Assembly (NCBI GenBank): GCA_030141605.1
Contig: JAQGDQ010000277.1
Span: 144,001 to 208,000, forward strand
Direction: 5' to 3'
Origin: Tubiluchus corallicola
Taxonomy: Eukaryota > Priapulida > Priapulimorpha > Priapulimorphida > Tubiluchidae
DNA: 64,000 nt
The notes under the pieces were generated by a model, which did not search any database, was not told the DNA's origin, and worked only from the letters and a program-made list of their open reading frames with translations. Below, one piece after another: positions 1-11,700 of the stretch (position 1 is its first letter; each line of letters starts with the position of its first letter). A program made the position numbers and the translations under genes.

Positions 1-305
1 TATATACATAATAAGAAATCTAACTATAAAATACGATAAAAATTTCATTGATAACAAATATAGCTCAGTATAACTCATCACTCAAATATAAATAAGATTC
101 TCAATAATTAACTGATATAAAACATATTCAGTCGTTGTTCCATAATGAACTTTTTAACTACTAAATGACTATCAAACGATACCAAGGTCAAATGTAATTA
201 TCTTATAACTGTTATATGCAAACCGCGGGGTTTATTCATTCTGCCTTATCGCAACTCATTATCTAGAAATTCAAACATTTAATGTACAATTAACCGGATT
301 TAATA

Positions 306-311
306 TTTATT
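306..311 (-). promoter_or_regulatory. Poly(A) signal for the secreted cysteine-rich gene
   Basis: AATAAA read on the minus strand, about 185 bases past the TAA at 494. A second copy lies at 231-236. Either would give a short 3' UTR. This is motif evidence only. Confidence 0.4.
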
Positions 312-493
312 TTAAATTTTTTGTGCGTTGTAGTTGATAAATGGCCATGATAAAGTGCATAATAAAGTGTTACTTCGTCTGTCACAGTGGTTATAATTCT
401 TGCGTTCAAAAAGTAAAATGCATTTTGGACGAGTGGGTTCGATTTTTTTCTAAACGTAACGGTCCATTATAATATTATCTTTTGGCTTTGTCG

Positions 494-3400
494 TTACAGT
501 TCCACACGTCGGTTTTTAGTAACTGGTTGAGAATTCTCTTCGTGACCTGAAATCTTGTCTTCAGCAATATTAACATTAACGCGGCATGAGACGTTTTTAA
601 GAACTTGACTGAACGTCCTGACATCATTCAAGGTGCACCGACATTTTTGATCATGAGACAATAAGTTTTCCACTTCTTTAATGACTTCAGCTAGGGTCCT
701 GAAAGTGCAACAGGTTAATAAAATCAGTATACAAGTATAGCATAAAATTGTATACAAGTCCTTTGCATACAGTGCAATTGATTATCTTGAAATAGTTAGG
801 CCTATGCAAAATGGGTTAATGTTGGACAATGTCCTATATCTTCATTTTATATGTGGCATATGTTACCTGTTGCATATGTTATGTATTGCATGTGTTATAT
901 GTTACTTGACAATGTATGTGTTACATGTTTCAATTCGTTATTGCAATAATTAAAATCACAGTTTAGTTAATTGATGACCGTCCTGTATACAGGCTCCTCT
1001 GTTTTTTGTCTTTATTAGGACATGATTAATTCCTACTCTCCAGAGTATACGGTTGAGAGTAGAATTCAAGAGTAAAGCAGTTTGTTATAGAGGATGATTT
1101 TGGAAAGAGTTTAGTTCAGTTCGCATTTTAACCATGACATTTTCAAAATTCGCTTTCTGCATAGTCTCTGCCATATAAAGTAAAAACCTGCCATTTCTCT
1201 TGTATCACTTTTATAGCAAAACAAACCACACACGCCTCGCGCAGGGCCTTATTTCATCTCTTAATTTTGCGAACGTTTATTACTAAGTAATGTGATTTAT
1301 GCTGCGTCTAAGTCAACATGTATTTTACAGACTGTACCTCTTGTAGCAACTTTTGCAGCTCCTTTTCTTATGAATGTTTCATTGTACAGTAATTTAACGT
1401 TTGTGCTGAGGGTTGAAATGGCACTGGTGTTTTTCTAAAAGGGAAGAAAAGGCAATTTTAAAATATATCCCAAAGAATTTTGCCTACGAAGTTATGTTAC
1501 TTAGCACCACACTTATCTGTTTGAAAGACTTATGTAATTAAAAAATGACCATGCAATTAGAAAATAAAATTCTTAATAATTTAAAATGCAAAAGGGCACT
1601 GCATCGCCATCCCACTGTGTACCACTGATTCACCAAAAAAGAACATTATTGACCTTATTGATAACATAAAGTAATTTAAACTTTTGCTTAGTTAGTGAAG
1701 AGTGAGCTACGAATGCTCTGATTACTTTTTCAAACTTTACGCAATGTTATCTGAACTTGTTTCAAACGAGTAACCGTTGAAATGGCTGTGCCTAACAGAC
1801 ATTGCTGGAGTTTAAATTTTCAAGTGTTATACAGGATTGCTGTTAATGTCGCGAAGTTCGTGCCGTAATTACTTCGCGATTGAAGACCTTAACAAAAATT
1901 CAAACTTGATTTGACTTGTGGTATCTAAGAACTTTAATACACCTGTTATTAATTTCCCGTTTAATTAAATATTACTTCGTTTTTGTCCTGTGCTTTTTTC
2001 TCTTTCATTATCAATCATTTCTTTGTCACTTCTGAGGCTTATTATAACAATGAAATAGTTTAAATTTTCCTGCCTGTAATGTTACTGTACTTATTTGCTT
2101 CATTAAGGACCTTTGTACATTAGCAGTGTTCTAGTATGTAAGTTGTGTAAGACCAGTAGTTGTAGGTGAGAAAGGCTACTTGTTTAGTACAGTTGCATAA
2201 TTTAGTTGGCCCCGAGTCGTTGTTATTAATATTATTTGATTCTATGGTTGTACAGACATAATGTGTCTTTTTCTAAGGTGAAAGTTTTATTGTTTGTGCC
2301 TGTGGTTATGTTTTTGGTGTGGATTTGAACTGTTTCTTATTTGCATCTTTTCAGTCCATCATATAAGTATTGCTTGATATTTGGTGTCATCTTGAAGTAA
2401 CAACTATTGCTTAATCCTTTTAGTGATTAATTCTACCAGTGTAAAGGTACTTGTTCGAAATTTATATTTACGTGAAATATTGATTGATCCTAACAGTTTT
2501 CTAGTCGTAATATTTCATGTTTTCTGTAACTGTGATATTTTAACTTGTTATTTTCTCGCCAAACTTTACCTTTTTGTTATGCTTTGAAGTGTTTAATGTT
2601 AATATAAGGCATATGTGATAATTTATTTTCTTTGTTTTTATTTTTATACAATTAATGCCAGTAACAATTCAACATGAAAACCTACAACTTAGGACCGGGA
2701 AGTAAACTATAACATAGTTCATTGTTCATTAAAAGCTAACAGGCTTAATATTTGTGGGTAAGTATTGTCTTGGTGCTTGCTCTCCCCCCACCCCACCCCA
2801 CCCCACCCGAAGTTGTTTCCTTTACTGTAGTTTTCGTTGAGCCTTTTGTCTCAGACACTATCCCGCAAACTCATTAGGATATCTTCTTTGATACATTTAT
2901 CACAAAACAATAACAGTAACTAATGCTTGTCCACAGTTGACGCAGCCCTGTATGCAATAAGACGAGCCGAATATTTTAGCTATATTTTTGAAGAGCGTTT
3001 TCTTGTGCTTTAAGCAAACGTTTTACTAAGGCCTGTGTAATTAAATGTATTCTAAAGAAAACATAAGAGCCATCTTACTTGCAGTCTTTCTCCGATAAAG
3101 ATTTGCCGAAAGTCATCCAGTTAATTTTAGACAATTTTAATGCCTCATTTTTTAATTTCTCTTGCCTGTGATACGACATGCAGTCCCTTGCACCTTGAAC
3201 TAAAATGAATTTTACCAAATCATTGTTTTTTCTTTTAGACATCCTATAAACTAGCACACAAATACCATGTATTTGAGTCACAAAACGGTGGAACCACTGG
3301 AAGTAGTTTTGCAGAATAATTCTATCGGGTGCCGCAGAAAAAAGTGCCGAAGTTTAGACTGTAATAAGATCAGAAAGAATTGCCTAACAAAGCTGAAATT

Positions 3401-6144
3401 TCACAACGTGATGTTACGATGCATTCGCTTTTGGCTGTGAAAATTACATATTTTTAGTTTTCGTGGTTTTTAACTTATAACCGAAAAGTTTTTGCACTTT
3501 TGCAGTCAGAAAGATAAATGCAGAAACAATGTCACCTAATCATCAATTGACAGACGTTCAAGTGATATAAAGCACTCAATACAAGGAGCAAAATAATAAA
3601 AGAATCAACCAGTTTACATGGTCATCAAAGAGAAAATAGTACTGATAAACATTTGTTGGCAAGAAAAAATGGAACTTAATCCTCTGGATTACGGTATTGG
3701 AATTCCCTGAAAGAGAAAGTGTACAATTGCTTCACAAGGATGTTTTTGATGCAGGGGAAAAGGCAAAAATTGTTGAGTGCTGTGATCAAACTGAGTGAAA
3801 GTGAGAAACTGCTCCAGATGTTAGCGGTAACGTCTTCTACTAGTTTGCAGTGAAAAGGGCGGGCACATATAGAACGCTTGCTGTACATTTTAGCACTAGT
3901 GACAGAAAGTTTTTTGCATCACTTATTGTTTTGACTTATTGGTTTAGAACTTCCGTATCTTTAAAACAATAAGAGAATGACTTAATTTTGGTGTGTCAAA
4001 AGCGTCTGTAACGTCAGTTACGGCAATTTTTAATTGATTCCGTTATTTTCTTCTTACAATATTTTGATTATAACCATTTTTGCGCCTTCTGATATAAATA
4101 AATATGTTTAATATAGCTGCTCGTAATAGGCCTCGTATAAGTTACTGATATATTCCAATTACAACTCTGCGATATTTAATTAGTGTAAATGACAAATTAA
4201 TTGCAGCTTATTAATTTGTAAGCCTAATAGAAATATTAACTACACGCCCAGCACAACTATGTGAAGATGTAAGTTCGTACATACTGTGCATATGCAAATA
4301 AATACAAATAGTTTAAATTACGTGTATGTGCACATCTCCAGAGCATCCCATTGTAGTCCACCTTTAAACTACTATAAAAGTTTTACAGCATCTTTGCACT
4401 GTATTCACACATATCAACAAGTTTTTACAAGTATTCACACAGTTGTTACGTTAAACTTCTAGCACAGTTTGCTTATCAGCAATAAAGATCTCCATGATAC
4501 TCATTTGTGTCATGTGTGGGTAGTTGCGAGAATTTGTAGAGCTATGTGAACACGTCGGAAAACGTTTAACAATATGTAGGCAGCCGTGTGGAAATGTGTT
4601 GCTCAGTTTGCTTTTATGTTTAAGAGTACCTGTATTATAAGAATGATCTGCAATACTCACATTTTCTATCATCTCGGAGACAATCTGGATCCATATGGCA
4701 TATAATTTCCCGCAGCTTATTTAAAATCGATAAATAAAACTTTAAATCATCAACAGTTGCTTCATGAATGACGTCACTCCACAGCTTTTTAACTGAAATG
4801 TCACGTAAACCAACCAAGGATTTGATTTTAGCATAGACAGCCTTAAAAACATCTTGCCAAACTTGCTTCTGTCTTGGTGCTGATAGCGACAAGTCATGGA
4901 AAAATTTGTCTTCGTTTCCGCATTTGGCTTGTTCAAGCGTTTCTTCTAAACAGGTTGAAAATGGCCCAATAACTTCCCTGCAAGACAATAATCAAGAGAC
5001 AGTTAAATTTTATAAATAAAATTACACTTAGCTGCTGAAAATACATTTAGACCTATGCACCATTATTACATTACTAGTACTATTACATTACTAGAACTAT
5101 TACATAATCCATTCAAAATTAGGTCGGTTGCCAGATTAAATCCATGGTAGCTTTACGCTAATTAATACAACTTTAGTTGAACGTGTGCCACAGTAACACA
5201 GTTAATTATATTTGAATGATTAGAGGGGAGTTACGACTAATAATTTTATTTGAACATTCTACTGTTTTACAGAAAGTTTGTTTGACACCATACTTTAACT
5301 TCAAAAATATTAATTATCCGTTCATTAGTGACTTATGAAATTTAATAAACGCAGAATTTTTTTACCCACAGACAGAGTGTAGCTCGTCCAGTGCAGCTTT
5401 TCTAGCAACAGAATTCGATATGCCAGTCGGATCCCATTGAAGAAGTCCGCGAAAAATGCCACTAAAATGTGCTGGCTGTGATTCGGTCAAAAACTTGGGG
5501 GCAAAAGAAATAATTTGCTCACATTCGCGTGAATATTTCGTTGATGCATCGAACTCACAAGCGTGCGTTGGAATGGTCAACACTGCAAGAAATTAAATCC
5601 ATCTGTCATTTATTACAGACTAGTTTTACTAGTGTTATTTTGGGCGCCATATTGGATATCGCTATTCAGATAGAGTTGAGACATCGACATCGAGACCCCC
5701 CACTAAAACCTCTGAAAAGACATAACGAGTGACTATATATAGTAGAATGTCCCAAAAAGGATGTCTCGTAGGAGGGGGGACGGCGACCTACACTGACATT
5801 GGCCTAAAATGGTCCCGGGTTCATGCTGATTATTATGGTACACAATATGACACACCCAGATTTTCATTTTTATAATATATAAATGGGTTTGACTACTAGC
5901 AATTAGCTTCCATAAATCAAATAATAAGTCTGCAGTACACAGGAGAAATTATGTGTCATTACTTAATACAAATACGAAAACAATGTGGGTTGTGCATCGT
6001 GAATAAATCTAAAAACGGAGAAGGGGAAGAAATCTAAAAGAATGAAGGCGAAGAAAAGTAAAGGTGAAGGAAGTGACTCTAATCTTTTTGTTACCTTCTA
6101 CTTTAATTACCTGACAAAACTATTGCGAATAAAATTCTCGCCAT
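494..6144 (-). CDS. Predicted secreted 12-cysteine protein, unknown family (5 exons)
   Basis: Exons, in order of translation: 6111-6144, 5366-5582, 4661-4977, 3079-3199, 494-698. All introns are GT-AG, phases agree throughout, and the 894-nt frame ends in TAA at 494-496, giving 297 residues. The N terminus (MARILFAIVLSVLTIPTHA, split by intron 1) is a clear signal peptide, so the product should be secreted. The mature part has 12 cysteines, no further membrane segment, helix-like spacing, several VCG-x8-TCL or DC motifs, and one N-glycosylation sequon (NVS) near the C terminus. I recognise no family; the cysteine-spaced helical look only distantly recalls small secreted cysteine-rich invertebrate domains such as DUF19, and this is a guess. 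The start is chosen because only this ATG supplies a signal peptide. It is transcribed away from otp. Introns 3 (3200-4660) and 4 (699-3078) show nothing I can name. Confidence 0.8.
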
Positions 6145-6162
6145 TTCGAACACTGGTTCTGA

Positions 6163-6169
6163 TTTTATA
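6163..6169 (-). promoter_or_regulatory. TATA-like box just upstream of the secreted-protein start
   Basis: TATAAAA on the minus strand, 19-25 bases before the ATG at 6142-6144. That is too close for a normal leader, since initiation about 30 bases downstream would fall at or past the ATG. It may therefore be chance AT-rich sequence, or part of an outron or 5' intron ending in the nearby ATCAG. Confidence 0.2.
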
Positions 6170-8400
6170 AAGCAGCTTTAGATCTATTCCGTACACCAGT
6201 AACGTGCGATATAGACATTCACACTCTACTCTCTTTATCGAAAACTACGAAGACTGAACTCTAATGTTCAGCAGTCACTTGTGTGTGCTGAGGTGTAAGA
6301 ACCTCAAAAAGCCACGTCGAATATAAGCCCAAAGTAAACAACAGACATAAGTTCAGAAATAACAAACACAAAGTTCACATTTTTATAGATGTCACAGTAA
6401 TAATAACTCTTCAGAGAGAAATGCTGAGCAACCACTCGGGATCGAAGTTACTAAAAGCAAAACGTTTTACAGAGAAAACTAATAAAACAAAAGAAATTAT
6501 TGAAAAAAGGTCACAGCAAAAAATCACCGATTATAATTCTTCAAGTTCTGGTTTTGGATTACATAATGCCATAACAGTTGAATAAAGTAATAACTTCCAC
6601 TTCTAATTTTTATACTTGATGGCTAACTAGCCAGTTGGTGTCTATTTGTTGTGCAGTTCTAACAAGAATGCTTATAGCTGTATATGGAAATTGCACCTCA
6701 CTGCACCGCTTCGGAAAAAATATGTTAATGTTATCGCATATTTGTTACATAAACGTTGAATGACTTGTGTTTTCATTGATTAATGACACAAGTGCTTTAA
6801 AACGACTTGCTCTCGAATCTTTAAAAAGACTTGCTTTCGTAACTTCATTAACACTTTGCACTTAACTATCAAACCCCCCAAAAACTGAGTAAAGATCCCA
6901 GTGATGTAAAAATTTACACCGCTTTTTCAACACTGAATAAAATCCTGTAAGTAGTTTTATTCTGATTTATGAAACAGTAATTTTATAAGAGTTTGTGTTA
7001 AATTTACCTTTATAATTGTAAAAAAAACAGCTTTTCGGTGTGCAACACTGTGCTATCATATGTGTATAACTGGTTATAAAACCTGGTTTGCCACAATATT
7101 ATTACGAACCCATGAAAATTTATGAAGACAATCCAGAGAAGTCTATTCAGTCTATTGTAATCATAAGACAATGTACGTTGTGTAAATCAAACATAAACTG
7201 ATAATCATCAAACATCTTAATCGCTTGATGTACAAACAGGTACGCACGCAAGACTGAGTAATTGTTGGCTAATTTATTTAGGCACGCTCATATATGCTGA
7301 TGACTTCTTTGTTATTGTTAGCTAAGCGTGATATTGATGGGCTTCCTGCTGAAGCTTCCATTTTTAGTCAGAAGTGTGGTCTAGGGATGGATATTGTAAA
7401 GTAAAGCTCATATTAAAGGTTATATAAATTGCCTACCTTGCAATGTATATTAAGTTTCCATGTATGTCGGTATTAATTATGGCTTTTAGATTAGACAAGC
7501 AACCTGCACAATAAATTATTAATAAATTTGCTGACCAACACGTGTTTTGTTACAGGGTTCAAAAGTATAAAGGGCTTAAAGCATTTTAATTCAAATTCAT
7601 GTAATTATTGTTCTGATTTTGCAATTCTTTGAGTAAGTTTGAATCTGCTTTGAAGACGGTGATACAACTCTTGAACGTATGCATTACGAACATTAAAAAT
7701 TTTGTATTCATCAATCTCCTATTATAAATGCAAGGCCCAATGGTGTAATTAGTATATATTGGGTGCAAAAAATATAACTGAGTACTGAAGCTGAATGTTG
7801 CAACATACAAAATAAATCACAAAAGACTAAATGTATTATGACAATGATAGCATGGGCTCCTATAACCAATTTATAGTATATATATTTGTTGACTAACCAT
7901 TTATCAATGCGTTAATAAATTGAACAAGTTAATGCAAAATAAATGCTTGAACATGGGTAGGGCGAGAAAATAAATTATGCTAATGTAACACAATAAATAA
8001 AACAAGAGCTTGAACAGTGCAGTAGCTACTTAAATGTAAAATTAAGAAATAACAAATGCAAGTCTCGAAACTGCGGGTCGTTGCATGTGAGTAACTAAAG
8101 ACGAATCCAATGCCGCGGCTTGCACTTTGTTTATCGAAGAATTTAATTATGCTATACATGTATGTCGGAAGATTTTGTTGTTCGGGAAAACGAATTAAAT
8201 GCTAAAGACACTGGCCGCTCTGAAAAGCTAGTAAATTTGACTATTCTTCCGGTCATTTTTTTCAAATTCTCAACAAGTATCCACGCAGGTGGCACGTCAG
8301 TTAATTTCAGTAACATTATTTCACAAGGAAGCACTGCATCTCAACAAGATTCTCATTTTTTCAATTTTGAGGTTCACGAACCATTTACTAATTGGCATCA
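6170..8400. other. Intergenic DNA between the divergent secreted-protein and otp genes
   Basis: I see no supported exon, repeat array or RNA gene here. An open frame of 82 codons on the plus strand (8162-8410) is noted under rejected items. Confidence 0.5.
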
Positions 8401-8499
8401 AATTCCGTAAAGCGGATGTTTTTCTACCGTTTGTATCCTAATTTCTGCGTCGCTTCTGCCCGGTTAAACTGAGCGATGCATGTCGTGGCTTCAATATAC

Positions 8500-8639
8500 G
8501 CAATTATGCATTCAGTCTCGTTGTCTCTGATTGGTTGCAGACTCGAGCGCACAGTCACAGTGAAGCTCTTCGCAATGTCAACTGCCACTCCTTAATATAC
8601 GTTTCACAGTCGACGTGTCACTGTTCATTTTAGGCAAAT
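8500..8639 (+). promoter_or_regulatory. Probable otp proximal promoter / 5' leader
   Basis: An inverted CCAAT box (ATTGG, 8530-8534) and an AT-rich initiator-like stretch (around 8591-8598) precede the otp ATG at 8640. A pyrimidine-rich stretch ending in TTTTAG stops six bases before the ATG and resembles a splice acceptor. So the leader may come from an upstream 5' UTR exon or a spliced leader rather than from this segment. Confidence 0.35.
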
Positions 8640-8742
8640 ATGGACCAACTTAGTTTTGCCACCGGCGTTCACCCACTGGGAAATCATAGTCTCCACACTT
8701 CGTCGTCTGAGATTCTCTCTGGCGTGACTATGGGCACAGGAG
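8640..8742 (+). CDS. otp: otp exon 1 (N-terminal 34 codons)
   Basis: Opens with ATG GAC CAA and runs to a strong donor (GGAG|GTAAGTAG). It ends after one base of a codon, which matches the acceptor phase of exon 2. It encodes [20 protein letters not shown] and a serine-rich tail, with no known domain. Confidence 0.85.
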
Positions 8743-11700
8743 GTAAGTAGTAGCAGCTTCAATTACATTGCATAGCTCTATAAATTAGCTGCCTTACCTA
8801 TGATAGGCTTACAGTTTATTAAATTTACCCGGCGCAGAATTGACTGCCATTCTGTACTCGTTAGTCTTTCAAGACTAATAAGGCCTAATTTTGAAAAACC
8901 ACTATCTAACGTGGCTCCTTAATTGACCGGTAAATGAGGACATACACAAGGCTGGCAAGTTTGAACGAAAATTTTCTTTAATTTTTGGATAATTTGCCGA
9001 CGTAAATGGCGCCGTGCGTTGCCGATGCGAATACAAATTTCACTAATTTAGAAACGTTGAACGTTTACATTATAAATTTAAGTGCAATTAATTGATAATG
9101 AATTAATTTGCGATAATTGACGCTGTTTAACCTAGTACACTTTTGCGTATTCATATTTTTATATTAAGCTTTGTTTAATTGAGAAATTTTTGCAGAATAC
9201 GTCAACTGTTTAATCAAGTGTGGTAATAAGAAAAAAATGACCAGCTGATAATTTCCATAAACTATTACTTAGCTATAAGTAATGCACGTGCACGATGAAA
9301 AATAATTTTATTTTGGTAGACGCTACAGAATTAAGAACAAAGCAATTATTTGAAAAAAGCAATGGTCCTGTTGGACTACCATTTTTTCAAATTTTTTGTA
9401 TTTAAGTTTAAAATACGCACATAGATTCCCAAATACTAAAGCTTTTGTTGACTTTACTAATGATAGGTGGAATTTACAAAATTAGTAATACAAAAAATTA
9501 ACGAAATTATTGTTTGACGTGTAATAGTGTGCAGCCGATAAATTAGTGGTGTTTTTCGCACTAAGAAAATAACTGTATGATTTATATATTTCAAAATGTA
9601 AAATTGACAAAAAGAACTTGGACTTCTATCTTTAAATAACAACTTCAGCTCTGCAATGTAATTATTTCTAATAGTTCCAACAGAAACAAAGGTGTGCATG
9701 CGCCACTTGTGTATATTTACTACATAACCTAAACGTTGGCTCGATTATATGAGTTCAGTAATATGAAAGCGATACTAATGACCTTAAATTACCTTTTTAT
9801 GCCAGTTTTTATTAAAATTAGAATTGTTTATATAGATTTCAGCCGCTTACGCTTTTAGACGTCAGTAGTAATTTACTGTGTATATTTAAATACATAAAGC
9901 TCTTAATTTTTTCAATGTCCTATATTAAGTATAAATATAAGTTTCTTCAATATTACAATGTTATATGCAAAGTCATGCTGACTTTGCATACTACTCTATT
10001 GGTGTATTAATACAATTTTAACTGCAGCTCGAAAGAAAAACTAGACGAGCATTTCGATTTTTTTATATTTTTTTCTAATGCTGTATTTAAATATTGCAAT
10101 TATTATATACAAAAACAGTTAATATACCTGTTGTGTTTTTAGAATCGAATAATTATCGTTTTGCATTCGTGATTTCAATTAGCGTTAATTTAATAAACTT
10201 TTCGCACATTCCTCGTACGCGCGTTGTCTTTTAAAAATCTGCCAAATGGAATGACAGTCAATTCAAAATTTCTGCAAGTTTATTTACGCTGAGTAAATAC
10301 AGGAAGTCTGTTAAAAATAACATTGTATAATTATCATAGTAACATTGTAAAGCGATTCGTACTTAAAAAGTTGGTTTCAATAATTTTATCCGACTTGGTG
10401 CTTTGCGATATGATTTTGCAACATCAACTTTATTTTTAAAAGGCTTTATTTTATTCTTTGGTGAATAGATATGAATAGGTTTTTTAGATATTTGGTTTTA
10501 AAAAAGTTTGAAATTAATAAACAATTAAATAGTGTTACCTTAATCATAGGCGCTCAAAAAATTAGCGATTTTTTTTAAAATTTTCGTATAAATTACAGCA
10601 GCTCTGAGAGGAAACTGGCGAACAAGTCATAAAGTTTTTAACATTAATAATTTTAGTGAACAGCGTAGTCTAAAAAGTCACGAAAAGTCCATTTTTGTTT
10701 AGTAACATAGTTGAAAACGTCACGAAAGGCTCTGTTTTAAGTACGGCAACAGAGTTGAAAAACTTACGAAATGCTATATATTTTTTAGGAAAGGCACGTC
10801 AAAATTGTTGAAAACATTACGAAAAATTTTATTTTAATAAAGTACTGCAACATAGTTCAAAACGTGAACAAGGGCTCCATTTTTAAAATATTGCAACTTA
10901 AGCTGAAAACGTTACAAACTAAATTAAATTAAATTTAAACTACATACCGTAGGCCTGATGCTCATTTTAAACTAATTTGAATAATTAATCTAAACGCTTG
11001 GCAGGAAAACTGATTACCTACTGGTTACATTTGGAACTTAACTTGCCTATAATATAACAAATTTCAGGTATTAGCGAAGAAAAACTAAAGAATTCTCGAA
11101 ATATGACGTCACTGGATCAAAGTCATCACCAACATACCTCGCACAATCAGCAAGGTTCGGATTCTGGAGACAAGCCTCTAAAGCAAAAGCGGCATAGAAC
11201 TCGGTTCACACCTGCACAACTGAACGAATTAGAGCGAAGTTTCAATAAAACACATTATCCCGACATTTTCATGAGAGAGGAATTGGCATTGCGGATAGGT
11301 CTTACCGAATCTCGTGTACAGGTATGTGACATAAGCTTTTCCCCAGAGTTGCTTTACTACGGAATTCTGCCCGAATACAATTCGGGTTTTTTAAAAAAAT
11401 AGATAGTAATTGCGACTAATAATTGACCGAAACTGCATGCACATTATGTGCGGTCAAATTACTAAGCCCGTGGAAAACGGTATATTTACCTAAAAAGGGA
11501 AAAGTGGTATATTAACTTAACAATCAATTTTACGATTGTCACTGAAATTTTTGCCTTCAATAACGAATCATCGCCAGTCTGTTTTTTGCTTTTTCCGCGC
11601 TGTTACAAAATATTGTAATAATGTGTATTTCTTAAAATCGTGAGTAAATAAATTTGGTTAAAATTTCAAGTGAATTTACTCTAATGCTGATTTATCAAAA

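Noticed and set aside
8162-8410. 82-codon plus-strand open frame just upstream of otp
   Set aside because: No family signature, no matching splice partner and an open frame on the other strand as well; could be leader or regulatory DNA.
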